64,000 nt of DNA. Origin: Corythucha ciliata (taxonomy: Eukaryota > Arthropoda > Insecta > Hemiptera > Tingidae). Position 1 is the first letter of the stretch. The number at the start of each line of letters is the position of its first letter. A program made the translations under genes and the position numbers. Location: assembly GCA_038030265.1 (NCBI GenBank), contig CM075938.1, forward strand, positions 54,181,189 to 54,245,188, read 5' to 3'. Below the pieces are notes generated by a model, which was not told the origin of the DNA, searched no databases, and saw nothing but the letters and a program-made list of their open reading frames with translations. Positions 1 to 12,854 of this stretch are shown here, piece after piece.

Positions 1-148
1 TCAAGTCCAGAAAATCTGCTAAATCTAACTTCAATGTGAAACGCTCATGGAGATTTTATGGGGCTCTTCGTTATGGTACTAGTGCTCCTTCGTTCGTATA
101 CTTGTGGCTCTTGGGGGGGGGGGGATCTATCCCCCATATCCGGGATTC
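1..148. repeat. Dispersed repeat, copy 1 (left part)
   Basis: This segment, starting near the motif AAAATCTGCTAAA and ending in a G-run followed by CTATCCCCCATAT, has a diverged second copy at about 40904-41075 with the same order of blocks (ACGCTCAT, GGAGATTTTA, GGTACTAGTGC, CTTGTAGCTC-like, G-run, CTATCCCCCATAT). It is noncoding as far as I can see. The family is not recognised. Confidence 0.6.
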
Positions 149-371
149 CCCGTGACAGTTCGCAGGCCGGGATATGGGAAAAAATTAGCAAATTTGACCC
201 CGGACATTTCGCAACCCTACTTATGCGACGCGCTTGGCATTTTGGGGCTCTGCTGTTCCTGCTTCCTATCTCAAAGATCTGATCTGATGTTCGATTGTTG
301 GTTGGACGCACTAAAAAAATGACAGTGAACAAGAGCAAGACGCTTGCGTGTACCACAAATCCAGCTCTTGG

Positions 372-520
372 GTAATTGGTAGTTGAAAAAGTAATTCAAT
401 TACAGTAATTGTAATTTGTAATTATTCGTGGAAGTGAAAAGTAATTGGTAATTTTTAATTAATCCTCTTTTTTGGAAGTAATTTATAATTTGTAATTAAT
501 TACCCAAAAAGCTGTAATTT
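372..520. repeat. TAATT-rich low-complexity tract
   Basis: Many short copies of GTAATT / TAATTACT / GTAATTTG occur in both orientations. A comparable tract is at about 41165-41275, so this motif accompanies both copies of the dispersed repeat noted at the left edge. Confidence 0.5.
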
Positions 521-761
521 GCCCACCCCTGCCTATACAACGTTCCATTCTCCAGGGATCCTAGTCAGAAATGTCGAGAAAAAAGAATTCTCGCACGCTA
601 ATCCAATGACGGAACGTCACAAATATAACTATCTCACCATAGCGACCAGCTCACGTGAGTTTTTCCTAATGGCCCCAGGTCGGATGGGCTGAAAATCGTG
701 CAAAAGAGCCAATATCGCTGTCCAACCACACAGCTGAACTCATTTTTACGTACCCACTTTC

Positions 762-860
762 ATGAACATAGAACCTAAAGATCGTAATTTTTCTATCTTT
801 AAGTTTTTCGGGGGCCCCGGGGCGGTCCGCCCCCCTCGCCCCTACGTCGGTACGCTACTG
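762..860. repeat. Dispersed repeat segment shared with ~40770-40865
   Basis: The order AACCTAAA, ATTTTTC, TTTAAG, TTTCGGG, a C/G-rich stretch and GGTACGCTACT is shared with about 40770-40865. It supports a composite repeat family at both loci. No coding potential is evident. Confidence 0.45.
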
Positions 861-3800
861 CCTGAATACATTATTGCCCGTTCAGGTGGTTCCTCGCCTG
901 TGTCTGCGGCTTTTCCAAAAAAAATAGTAAGCGCGTTTATACGTTATTTCGGAAATATACACTGCAGTATTTCTGCGTGCTGTTAGAAACACGGAAACAC
1001 AACGGGAATGGGGTCCGGGGGGGGGGGGTTGTACGAGCACCTCTTATACCCCATGCAAAATAATAATTTTAAATTTTCTCCCTTCGTAGTTTATCTCGCC
1101 CACAATCTCTATTGAACACTGCTAAAATCAAAGCACCGAACCATCAAAGCGCGCACAAAGCGGGCGTCAAAATTGTTAGTCAAGTCGTATCAAACTTTTT
1201 TTCTTGTTTTTTTTTTTTTACCCGCCAATTAAAGTGCATTCGCATTAGCACGTATCCTTAGATTGTTCGCAGTGACAAGGCGGGATAATATAGCCTTGCA
1301 TTTTAAAGTTCACCCACTGGGATTGTCGCGCGGGGGGGGGGGGGGTCTGCAAAGCGTATGCAATGAATTGGCTACACGCGATCTTTTTTCTTTTTAAAAG
1401 GTCGATCCCTCTTGAAGTCTTGAAAAAGCGAATTTTCCCAACGGGTTCATTAAAGATTGAAAACTAATATTACACGCCTTTCCAACCCCTGTAATCCATC
1501 AAAACCTTATCGATGAAAACAGCAATTCTTTAATTTTAGCGTTCGTCTGCAACCACTTTTTTTAAAATGAGTTTTTGTGGTTTTATTTTCTAAGGTTCAA
1601 TTAACGTGCTTTATTGGTCTTAAAAAAAGATGACAAGCCTCATTAAGGCTTTATTAACTTTCTTCGAATTGACTTGTTCTTAATTAGATTAGCGCCATAT
1701 AACAGGAAGGCGTTGGTGTGTGTTTTACGTATTTTGGGGGAAATAATCGCGCTTGAATTGCGGAAAACTTGACGTTTAATAATTATTTTCAAGATTTTTC
1801 CCTTGACAAATTGAATCATCATGTAAGATTGCTTTTTTTTTTTCTTTTTTTTTGCAAACCAATTAAGAAAATAATAATCGACTTCAATTAGCTCCCCACT
1901 GTCTTTATTCACACGAATGTCTCAATTACCTCTCATTTTTAAAACGTTTCACATTTCGTATCTGCGCTTATATTGTCAATGCTGTGTGGCGATGTGGAGG
2001 GGGGTTGAGGGGCGCTAGCTCACAAAATACCACACCGTGTTTGTGGCGACGCGGTAGCGGGACTTATTCTCTTCTGTATACGTCTCAAACGCCCAGGCCA
2101 GGAAAGCACGCGTTTGACGTGTTGTACATAATAAAATATTGTTTGTACGTCGTTGGGGCGAGTACACGCGTGTAATCAATTAAAAGCGCTGAAAACTGTC
2201 GATTTTTTTTTTTTTTTTTTATTATTATTTATTCATTCATGAAACTGTTTGACCGTGAAAGTCGGATGTCGCTTCTGAATGTATATAAGTCGATTATTTT
2301 CGTAATAATGTTACGCTCTGTCAACATCCTGTCAAAATCAACGGTGTGGTGGGTGGGTGGGTGGGGGGGTGGGAGATCAAACATATTCACTCGGTGACAT
2401 TTTCGGTCGCAAAACGTTCAAATTTCAATACAATTTAGTGTGCAAAAGGTCGATGTGGGCTCAATTTTCATTCTCCCTAATATTTTATTCGGCGGATGTC
2501 CGAAAAAAAAAACAAAAAAACTCAATCGATTATGGGGAAAGGGTCAGGGAAACGTCATACTGAAATCACCATTAACTAAAGGGTTAAGTACCCCGGAAAA
2601 AACGTCTTAAATGCCAAAATTGTTTGCCACATACGTTATTAAATTTTCATGGATTTTACGAGGACTAATTCTGTACTACAAAAGAAAATCCGAAAGAATT
2701 TTAGACATAAATTTATATTTTTCTGATTAAAAAAAATTGTGGCCGTATTCAAATTCGTGTAACTTGTATATAAAATGATGTGAAATGCATATCCTTTCAA
2801 CTCTCAACTTGATATTGGTAGAAACTGGACGATTTTTTAGACATTTGCAACCGGTTTTTTTTTATAAATTTGTTAACTTTAATTAGCACAATAGCACAAA
2901 GGTGTGGTCTTTAGGAAAAATAGCGGAATGTCTGGTAATAAGAAACAGAGAAACTTTAAAAGGAAGTGAATTATTGCGAACAATAGATTTGAATAACGCG
3001 TAAACTGATTTTGGTGAGACTCTCATCTTTCAAAAGAGGTTGTGGGCGATCAAACTTTGTTGTACTGACAGGAATTAAACAACGGAGGGCGCACTGGTAC
3101 GGTGATAGGGGGGGGGGGGGAGGCTGAATTTTAAAAATTCGTTTGATACGTTATTAGTGACTATACGTTTACACCACCAATAATAATAGTTATTATTAAT
3201 AAAACTTACGGCTGAGAAATTTGTTGACTTTTCGCAGACATGATGAAATAAACCGAGTACATAAATAAAGGTACTTGTAACATTTTCATCCCTTATTACA
3301 GAAAAAAAAAGAAATAAATATTTTTTTTTTGTTAATATTTTGGACTCCACCGCTCACGAATACCCCCAGTTGACTCCTGACTCAAATAAAGACTGACCTA
3401 AAGCGACACCGCCCCCCTCCTCCCTGAGAAGAATCACGCCTACCCCACCAGTTTGTATAAATGATTGACGTGAAAAACGGACTAAAAGCGGCCTTTTACG
3501 AGAGTAATAATAATCACCCCTTTGCCGAGTTGGTTATAACGTCTAAAATGTCGATCTATTTATCTTAAAAAGTTCTGCTGTGGTGGGGGTGGGGGTTAAA
3601 AAAAAAGGGGCGGGATTGGTGGTGGAACGTTGTCATAATAAAGGGGAACACAGGGGTAAATTTGATACACAAAACTAAGAAAAAAAAAAAAAAAAACTGA
3701 ATGACAGGATGGGGAGAACAGAACTGAAATAATGAGTACGACAGAAATATTTAATTGTTAATTGAAAGTGAACCGTTTCGTGCAATGCTCCAAATTTGTT

Positions 3801-5160
3801 TCAATTATGTTCCTTTGTTTTCTAGTCACGAAACCGCACAAAGTTAACTTTTTTAATTTCAAAAGGTTAACAAAAGAAACCTCCCTCTACACCTCCCCCC
3901 CTCACCAAACACACCCCATCCCACACACACCAATTACCGAAAAAATAACAAGTTACCAAGGGATTAACCGGTGTCGGGGGCGGGGCGGAGGGGGTTTGTG
4001 ATCTATGGTAACTTACCATCGATTCAACACTTAACACCCTTGATTGTTAATATTTTCCCTATAGAGATGCATTCCCCCGGGCTTCGGGTGGTTTCGATTT
4101 TTAGTGCATTTCATTCTGAAAATGCACTATTTTTGTTTTTGTTTTTTGTTGTTCTTGTAAGTTGGAAAACTTGCCGGTAACTATCAACAAAGTTGCCCTG
4201 ACCATAAAAAGTAAAGTTTAATTTCTAAAACTTTATACAGCGAAGCTAATCCGTTAAAAAAGCACGAAGTCATTTCGTGATTTGATTTGAGGAAAAGAGG
4301 AATGAAGTGCATTTTTCTATGGTTGACATTATGAGCCCATCCGTGGCATGCTACAGTCGGGGGGGGGGAGGGATACAATTACATTTTCTATTAAATATAA
4401 AAATTAATTAAAAGCGGTGGGCGCCTTAAGAGTTCAGTCAATTAGTTTTATTTAGAAAATTGAGGGTTTACCTGTCCTACACTATTATCCCCAACAAAAT
4501 TCAAGTTTGAAACGTGTGGGAATGAATTACCGTAATGAAACAATAAACGACGTTAAAATAAAATATTATAATAAGGAGATTATTATATTGAATTAGGGGA
4601 GCAGGATACAGCAGGAGCTTTGCTTTCTTCCCAAGTAGGGGACGAGGGGTGGTTTGGCCGCTTCAACCGAGCCGGCGGTGGAGTTTTTTTTTTGTTTTTA
4701 CTGGGTTTCCCTTTGGGTTTTCGACATTTTATACTTTTACTCTTTTTAACTCTAGCATATATTTTATTTTCGAATTCTAAACTTTAATCATTCTACAAAC
4801 CCTAACCGTGGTGGAGGGGCGGGAAGGGGTACGGGCGATGACATTACAGGGCTTCACTCCTATATAACGGGGATATTCTGTTACATTCTTTAATTTAAAC
4901 AAGTTTCACTTTTGAGTTTCATGTCGTTCACAAAGTATAACGAAGTGTCACAGTTTTGCAAAATGTGGTCATTTCTTCGTTAAAAAAAAGGAAAAAAAAA
5001 GAGGTGAGACACGCCACTAAAAGCAATCTGAGGAAGAGAAGGATGAATAGAGACAGATACATATTTTATTTGTGAGCTTCTCGTGTTGAGTTTCCAGGGC
5101 ATAAGAATTACTAAAAAACAGGAAAAAATACGATGACATTTTATACTTGTTGGTTTTACT
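861..5160. other. Gene-free AT-rich DNA with homopolymer runs
   Basis: I see no convincing gene, RNA or transposon protein. Reading frames here are short, low-complexity and lack recognisable domains. Long G-runs occur near 1017-1028, 1331-1345, 2365 and 3109-3120, and A/T runs near 1205, 1835, 2203-2222 and 3680. Confidence 0.6.
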
Positions 5161-5167
5161 TTCTAGT

Positions 5168-5240
5168 TCAGGGGTTTCCAAAGTTTTTTGATGACGACCC
5201 TAATTTAACACTGCAAAAGCCTTCGCGACCCTAGACGAAT
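5168..5240. mobile_element. hAT-type transposon terminus (remnant)
   Basis: CAGGGGTTTCCAAAG followed by a CGACCC block matches the usual look of hAT (Charlie-like) terminal inverted repeats, which often read CAGGGGTTCCCAAAC and then a GCGACCCC-like block. I found no matching opposite end nearby and no transposase, so this is a remnant at best. Confidence 0.45.
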
Positions 5241-5855
5241 TTTTGATTACTTCGATAATGGTCTGCCATCTTTTTCACAAATTCTGCGACACTCGGGCGA
5301 AAGTTATTAGTCAAATGCGCATCGCAGATCGTCCCGGAAATCCAATCGGTTGCGAGCTTTCGTTTTGACCACAACTACACAAAATTGAGTACCCTTGCTG
5401 ATATAGAGAAATTGCAGGAAACGGCAGAAGAGTATACCTATTCTGCTTCGGCAATAAAAACGGAATGTTCTCGCAAACGGCGCCCAAACTTATGAAATTG
5501 ACGCATTTTTCTTTATGCACGTGCCAGATCACACAACTCTAGTTGAAATCCCGGTATTTCCTCTCCAATTTTGTCGACGACTGTAGCAAATCGATTAATA
5601 ACCAGCTGCGTTTACTGAGATCAACATTTGCAGGCATGTAATATCGTTACTGGAAAGGCAAAGTATCGTAAGCGCCAATTTCCGTCAATTTGAGTTTTTG
5701 GGTTTTTTAGATTCTATGGCACGTACATGTACATAAAACAACAACAAATTAAGCCAAAATTGGGTTTAAACTAATTTTTTTTAGCTTTGAAATTTTTTTT
5801 TTGGCATATTAGCGTTAGCCATAGCCATAGTTTGTATAAATAAAATTATTTCGTA

Positions 5856-8800
5856 TCAGATCTTAAATTCACAAGCTATAACAAATTTTACTAATTCTTC
5901 ATATATCATTAGGTCGTTAGAAGCTGTGATTGTGTGATAGTTGAACGGTTGTGGGATTTGGAACGTAATTGCCCTAAAAAATTATTTTCGCTTGTCGTCA
6001 TGTTGGTCACAAGTCATTATTTTGTGCTCAAGGGTGTCTTTATCTCCACATGACTCGCATTTGTCATTATCCGAGGCGCTGATTCTGTTCAAGTATGTAC
6101 CACATAGTCCATGATTTGTCCTAAGGCGCGATATCAGTCTACAGAACAGCTTTCCCTTGCGTGTGTCTTGAAACCATGTACGGGTGCCGATCTGAGGAAA
6201 TAAGGTTTTGTAGAATCGTCCCACATCCATTTTATCAGAGTAATTCTTTTGCCAAACTTTTCTTAATTTGGCGTTGGCTGTAGGTAACAGATCATTGAAT
6301 GGTACGGGGAGTTCAAGACGGTTGTTACCGGTGGCTCCAGTTCGTGCTAATTCGTCCGCTTTCGAATTACCTGATATCCCTGAATGTCCTTTTATCCATT
6401 CGAAGTTGATTAATTGACCTGTCTCTTTCCCTTCTTTTACTCGGCGAACGATTTCCAATAAAATGTAGTTATTTTTCCATGAATAATCATAATTCTTTAA
6501 GGCTTGAACAGCGCTGAGGGAGTCCGTGAGGATCGCAGCTTTGTCCACCTTTCGATCCCGTATGAGCTTTAGAGCTTCCAAAATGGCCAAAAGTTCGCAT
6601 GTGAAAATTGTGCATAAGTCGTCCAGCTTTAATTCCAATTTAATGTCTGGTGAAGAAGAGAAAACGCCACAACCACATTTACCATCGATCACTGACCCAT
6701 CAGTGTAGAACAAAGAATAACCTGGTAACAGACGGACTATCCGCTCTCGGAACCACTGGTTAATCACAGCGTCAGAACCCTGGGGAGGGAGGTCTATCGT
6801 AATCGTGGGTACCGTGATATCGAGGACATATCTATTACAGTAGAAGTCCATTTTCGAGCTTCGAGAGATTTTTCGGCTTTTTTCAGCGTAAAAGGTAAAA
6901 CTTTGACAAAGAAGCGGTGTGGATTTTTTTTTTCTGTTCGAGCTGGTCAAATCTTGAATTGATAGTTTGTAAATGTTGTCGTAAATTTCCGGGTGAAACG
7001 CCAGAGCTTTAATCAGGAATCTGTCTGCTAACAGGGTTCTCCGAAGCCCGAGTGATGGGCATCCAGCTTCCGCTTGCAGTCCATCTACCGGAGTTGATTT
7101 TAATGATCCCAGACATAGTCGAATGCATTTATTTTGAAGGATTTCCAATTTTTGGAGTTTTGATTTAGGCGCGTTTCCATAGAATATGCTAGCGTAGTCT
7201 AACACTGCTCTTATACACATCAATGCCACATTGGGGTCGGCTCCCAAATTGAAGTTAGTGACCATGCGAAGAGCGTTAATATATTTCTCAATTCGACCGG
7301 ATAAGTGAGTGATGTGAGAATTCCACCGAAGACCTTTATCTAGGTGCATTCCGAGAAAAACCACTTTTTGAGACATTGGGATGACTACTTCTCCTAGTTT
7401 TATTTCCGAATCTATTCTAGGATATCTTTTTCTCGTGAAGAGGCAACACTGGGATTTTTCGGGCGAAATGCTGAGTCCTACCGTTCTGGTCCAAACGAGT
7501 AAGTCGTCCAAAGTATTGTTAAGTTTATCAAAGCACTCCTGAATCTAGCGGCATGTCACGTAAATACAAATGTCGTCCGCGTACTGCAATATACTCACAC
7601 CTGGAGCCAGGACCGACTCCACATCCGCTACGTATACCGAGTAAAGAGGTGGGCTGAGAATATCGCCCTGAGCCAATCCTTGGTTGGTGCATCTAGGGCC
7701 AATGAATCTCCCTTCTACGCGAAGCGTTAGTTTCCTATCCGATATTAGTTGGATAATATTACTGGTAAACTTGGTGGGCATACCCATAGCTATCATCTTC
7801 TTACTCAACACCGACAGTACCACATTGTCATATGCTCCTTCTATATCAAGAAATATCGCTAAAGTGGATTTCTTTTCCGTAAAACCTATTTCGATTCCGG
7901 TGCTGAGCTGGGACAGACTATGTGGAGTAGATTTGCCCTTGCGGAAACCGTATTGTGATTTCGGTATTTTTTCATAGTGCTCGAGCCACCAATCCAATCG
8001 GTTTTTTATCATTCGCTCAAAAGTCTTCATCACGCATGAAGACAGAGATATAGGCCTATAAGAATCGGCTAAATTGGGTTGTTTCAATGGCTTCAATAAT
8101 GGAATAACTATGGTCTCCTTCCATGCCGATGGAAACTCACCTTATGCCACGACTTATTGAAAATGTTTAGTAAGGCTAATTTAGCGGAATTTGGCAAATT
8201 GTTTAGAATAGGGTACGTTATAAAATCTTTTCCTGGAGACGTGTTAGACGTTTTTTTTTTAAAGCTTTTTGGAATTCGTCTAAGTAGAAATTGTCGGTGA
8301 GAAAATGTTCTTGGGGAGCATCATGCGGGTCAGGATCCAAGGGGTATTGCTCTGGGACATGGTCCGGTGTTAGTTTTTCTAAAAATTCTTGGGCCCAAGG
8401 ACCTTCAATAGTGGGAATAATATTGACTATTCTACGGTTTTTAATTTTTTTGATTTGGTTCCATATTCTTTTGAGAGGAGTGCTGGAGCTCAGCTCGTTA
8501 CAAAACGTCTCCCAAGAACTACTTTTTGCCTTCTTTATCACTTTTTTGGCCTCAGCTGATTTGGCCAAGAATGTCTGAAAATTAGCCCCGTTAGAGTCAT
8601 TCTTATAGATATCAAAAGCTGTTCGTCTCGCGGTGACTGCATTTTCACATTCTGCGTTCCACCAGAGACATCCCCCTGACTTTTGAGTGACCCCTTCCTT
8701 ATACACTCGTAAGTTTTGATCACAAGAGTCTTTTAGGATTTGCAAAAATTTGTTGTAATTTATTTCTTCCGACTCTTCTTGCAACAATTTTCCTATACAT

Positions 8801-9542
8801 GTTTGGAATCCACTCCAGTCTATGTTATCGGTGATCCATCTACGTGACTTCTGCAAATTAGTACAGCTCCGGGGAAATATTTCACAGTTACTCAGTATTA
8901 TAGGCATATGATCGGATCCCATAGGGTCCTGAAGCACTTGCCAGTTGCATTGAGATGCTAAATCTGGAGAGCATAGACTGAGATCTATTGCAGAATTAGT
9001 TCTGTGACCAATAAAGGTGTGAGAACCATCATTCAAATATATCAACCCAGAGTCTTGCAGCGCATTGATTAATTGGCGGCCCTTTGCATCGGACCAAGAG
9101 GAACCAAACGCTTCGTGGTGGCAATTGAAATCCCCCAGGATAAGAACTGGTTTAGGATAGCTGTCGAACAAATTTGACCATTCTTGACTTGATACATTAT
9201 TAGTCGGTTTATTGTAAATAGACACTATGGTTAAGGGAGAGTTACCGCTGTCATTGTTGAGTGTCAATTGAACGCTGACACTGCATACATTTGGAATTGA
9301 GACGGGTGAAAAAAACATCGGTAAATAATATATTATCCTTAATTAGTATCGCCACGCCCCCATATCCGTCTTGCCTGTCTTTTCTGCAAATATTGAAGTT
9401 TCGATAAGCGTATTGTTTCCATGGTTTGAACCATGTTTCTGATAAAGCTACTACATTTATTTGATTTGACTCGAGGCACTTTTCGAGGTCTCACGGCGGA
9501 GTGAGCATTCCATTGTAATATTTTTAAAGGTATAGTAGTCAT
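5856..9542 (-). pseudogene. LINE ORF2: endonuclease, reverse transcriptase, RNase H (broken)
   Basis: The polyprotein makes the nicking endonuclease and reverse transcriptase used for target-primed integration. It opens at 9542 with a start typical of I-like elements (LKILQWNAHS). The endonuclease continues in a second frame (VVALSETWFKP, DGYGGVAILI) and a third frame from 9318 (LILGDFNCHHEAFGSSW, SDHMPIIL). The RT reads from about 8130 (YRPISLSSC, YGFRKGKST, FLDIEGAYD, QGDILSPPLYS) to the catalytic YADD box at about 7570. An in-frame TAG at 7545-7547 interrupts it. RNase H motifs follow with D-E-D-D order (FYTDGSV, CELLAILEAL, LTDSLSAV, NSKADELA), then a CCHC-like knuckle. A frameshift near 5985 cuts the last ~40 codons, whose stop is at 5856-5858. 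Confidence 0.8.
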
Positions 9543-10017
9543 TTTAGAGATATTAGTAGGTGATAAAATATAGGCGACGAGGGATTGACGGCATTAACAT
9601 GTTGGAGGGATTCATTAGTGCGTTCGAGTCCAATTGATGATGTAAAAGATAGAAAAAATGAAGAAAAATATAAAAAATAGAGAAAACAAAAATAATAAAA
9701 AAATTAAAAATAAATATATAATAAAAATAGAAAAAACAGAAAAAAATCGGCAAAAATAAAAACGCTGAAGGAACATAAGAAAGTGAAAAACAAATGTTTT
9801 TTTCTTCCCTTTCCTCCCTAATTCTATTTTCATGTCGATTCTTCTTCTGTATACAAGGCTTTGACTTTGTCACGGATGAGATTTTTTACGTTAGTATCAG
9901 TTATAGTTCAGACTCGTCTATCTGTCGTAGATCTTGTACTATGATGTACACGATATCCAAAATTGAGTACATTATGTTTTTTCTTGTTGTGTTCGGATAA
10001 CGTTAGTACGGTGAGGA

Positions 10018-11130
10018 TTATTTTGGATTAGTCCTCCAGGAATGTTCTTCGGGGTCAAGTTTTGAGGGACCTGAGGTAGCGGGGAGTTCGAAATGCTTAT
10101 GGGAGGAGGTGAAAAATAACGTTTGTCGTATGTACGAGCTTGTTGAAGCAATTGTTCTTCCGTCGTTCCTGGAACATTGAGAACTCAGGTTGGGAAAAAT
10201 GTTAACATCCTCCAAGGAGGGCGGAGGGCCTGATACCGCCGCGAAGGAATTACCGCAAATTACGTTTTTTGCATCGGAATACGCAAGATTTCTCTCTGCC
10301 ATGACATTTTTTATGCGTCTTTCATTATTGTATGCTGGGCATACCGTCCTGTTAGAAGCATTATGGCTCCCTTTACAGTTTACGCATTTTAGCCCCTGAC
10401 TTGTACAATCTTTAACATCGTGATTTTCACTACATTTTTCACATCGCTGCTTGCTTTTGCACTGGTCGGCGAAATGCCCGTACAATAAACATTGTTTGCA
10501 CTGTATCACACTTGAAATAAAAGGGGATACGTCACATCGTGTACTGTAGATGTACACGCTTGATGGTAGTATTTGTCCACGCATCGTGATAAGACGGATT
10601 GAGTAGGGATCAGCTTGGGTTCCTTCGTCGATGGGTCAATAACTCTTCGGTTCAATCTTTTTGTCCCAATTATTTCTATTTTTCCTACATCGGTAAAAGT
10701 TGAACTTGCGATTTCTTCCTCTGTAATTTGAGTGTCTACACCCCGGATCACCCCGCGGCGTACTAACAAATGTTTAGGGATGTAAGTTTTGAATCCTTTC
10801 TCTCTTATAAACTGTGACTTCAATAAGCTATTAGCGGTTACTGGATTGGAGCATTCCACCCTTACCCTATTGACTCCGACTTTTTTAATCAAACAAATGT
10901 TCTTAGAAATTTGCGAGTCCTTGAGAATGTATGAGTTTCCCGATTGACATCGGGTGAAGCCTCGCTATACCTCTTTTTTCGTAATCTGTACTCTCAATTA
11001 GTATATGAAATGGGCCCGAATCAGAAGGCCGAAATATCATTTCTATTTCTTTTTCCTTTCGTTTGTCATTTATCGGATCATTCATCTCAATGTCCGGAGG
11101 GACTTTGTCCGGCGGTAAGCCTTCTTTTAG
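10018..11130 (-). pseudogene. LINE ORF1: gag-like RNA-binding protein with zinc knuckles
   Basis: This is the 5' ORF of the same I-like element, a nucleic-acid-binding protein that packages LINE RNA. The N-terminal part (ORF near 11085, with an open upstream extension) contains GPFHILIESTDYEKRG and RLHPMSIGKL, a typical insect LINE ORF1 start. A frameshift near 10930 moves the frame to about 10890-10585, and a second near 10584 moves it again. The C-terminal part has three cysteine/histidine clusters (CKQCLLYGHFADQC, CEKCSENHDVKDC, CVNCKGSHNASNRTVC), the zinc knuckles of this family. The original tail probably continued past 10018 in another frame. Confidence 0.75.
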
Positions 11131-11150
11131 GGGATCAGTCTCCCCTCATT

Positions 11151-12615
11151 TTTTCGATTAAAAATAATAAATTACTCTATGACCGAGATTGGATAAAATA
11201 AAACAAAAAAAAAATTTAACCTTGTACCTAATTACAGGGACAAATGAGAAAGAAAATAAATTAAATGTAATACTTCCCAAAGGGCAAAAAATTATTGTCG
11301 AGTAAACAGCCAGCGAAGCGAGAGCTCTGAATTTAGATCCTCACTCGACCGAGGTTCACGGACAACTGTGGCTTTGAAATTTGGACGGGAAAACGTAAGC
11401 GCCATCAAAAACATCGTATCCACCCTCTCAGCCAAACGTAAACGACATGAGACTCCCGCTTGGGATCGTATACGCCAAAAGTATACTGTCGCTTACGATT
11501 AATTTCGTGGCGTTTACAATTTCCCTCAAAAATGACGTTTTATCGTTTTTTCGATGTAAAATAGCTTTCTCTTGGTGCTATGACGTCAGTGCTTCGGAAG
11601 AAGATAGTGAGCGCCTTGAGTTGCTATCAAAAAACCGCCAGGTTCATGCGTACCTCAGCCTATACGCAGACTTTTTGTGGTCGTTCTGGCCGGAGGTGCC
11701 ATGTTTTTCATCCTTATTTCCCATTTAAGTGTATTTTGGTCTTATTTTCTGTGTTAGCCGTGGCTTCCATGTCCTCAAGAAAAAGGGGGGGGGGAAAGGG
11801 CAAGCCACATTGGCCAACGTCCCAAAAACTCTCCTCGGCGAGGCACTGACCAAGACTCGGCCAATACCGAAGTGGTACCTAAGTTTCCACCTTTCCTTAA
11901 ATAAGGTGTACAGTGGCTTCTAAGCTAAACGATCAATCAGACGTCAGTTATCATCAATCATTTCGTCGGAGTTCCTCAAATGCATAATAATCCATCTCGA
12001 TTGTTTGGGCCGCGATTATGAATATGGCCCCGAGTGAAGTGATGCTGTGTTTTCCTGCTTTGGGGGCACGTCGTATTAGGAATTTGAATTAATAACAAAT
12101 AAATTCTCCCCTGTCGTACTAGATTAAAGAGTCCTCATTTTTTAATTGTCAAAACTTAATTAAATGTCTCTTCTTCCACTCTCACTTTTTCTGGACGTCG
12201 AATTCATAGTGACTTCTCACAAATTTATTTTCCCTTTAAATCTTTAAAGCCAACCATGGAATGACAATACTGTATTTTTCTAACGCCTTATCTTGCGTTA
12301 GAAAAACCTCGTGTGCACCGAGCCTTACAGTGCAGTCAAAAAACTTTTTTATGAAAGGCTCCAAGCGGGTAAAACTCGTCCAGCCCGGAGACCTGGTTCA
12401 AAAATTTCATGTTAAAGTAGAATAATACATAGATCCGGCGAGTGCCGAGTTATTGCAGAGAAGGGGAAAATTTGTAAAAATGCCTAAATTTGAGATGTTT
12501 GATAGAAATAGAATGGTGGTTCCTAACGTATTTGTGAATGCTGGTGATTGATTTGGTCGAATGAAAGCAAAATCAAGTCGATAGAGGGCCAATAATTTCC
12601 GCGTCATGTGAATTA
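11151..12615. other. No gene recognised
   Basis: I see no supported gene or complete mobile element here. Reading frames are short and unlike any family I know. A G-run lies near 11785. Confidence 0.5.
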
Positions 12616-12618
12616 TAA

Positions 12619-12851
12619 GGGTGCCCGCGCACTAGGCAGCCAAAGCAGCCAAAGAGCAGCCAAAGTGTGGGCAGCCAAATAAAGCAGCCGGATTCTAGTC
12701 AGTCGTTCGACTGACTAGTATTAAAATTCTAGTGGCTGCCGCAGCCAGGAAATCTTGGCTGCCTAGTGCGCGGGCACCCATAGGTTTCAATGTAATTAAC
12801 TGGCTGCCGCAGCCTGGCTGCGCAGCCAGGCTGCCTAGTGCGCGGGCACCC
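12619..12851. mobile_element. MITE with GC-rich TIRs and TAA target duplication
   Basis: The left end GGGTGCCCGCGCACTAGGCA is the reverse complement of the right end (12829-12851) over 23 bp. A third copy of the right-end motif sits internally at 12757-12779. The element is flanked by TAA at 12616-12618 and 12852-12854, consistent with the TWA duplications of PIF/Harbinger-type elements. GCAGCC/GGCTGC runs fill the interior. It has no coding capacity. The internal third terminus suggests an older end was duplicated or two copies fused. Confidence 0.8.
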
Positions 12852-12854
12852 TAA

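Larger units (their letters stand above)
5805..11150 (-). mobile_element. I-like LINE (non-LTR retrotransposon), degenerate
   Basis: On the minus strand this has the two-ORF order of an I/Jockey-superfamily LINE: an ORF1 nucleocapsid-like protein with zinc knuckles, then ORF2 with endonuclease, reverse transcriptase and a C-terminal RNase H. The RNase H and the ORF1 style suggest the I clade. The 3' end is about 5805, where a short CTATGGCTATGGCT repeat closes the element. ORF1 has at least two frameshifts. ORF2 has several in the endonuclease, one just before the RT, one near its C-terminus, and one internal stop, so the copy cannot be autonomous. Between ORF1 and ORF2 lies an A/T-rich stretch at about 9640-9790. 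Confidence 0.8.

Noticed and set aside
9553..9873. 106-codon hydrophobic minus-strand frame between LINE ORF1 and ORF2
   Set aside because: Encoded by an A/T-only low-complexity tract (Phe/Ile/Tyr runs). No family resemblance.
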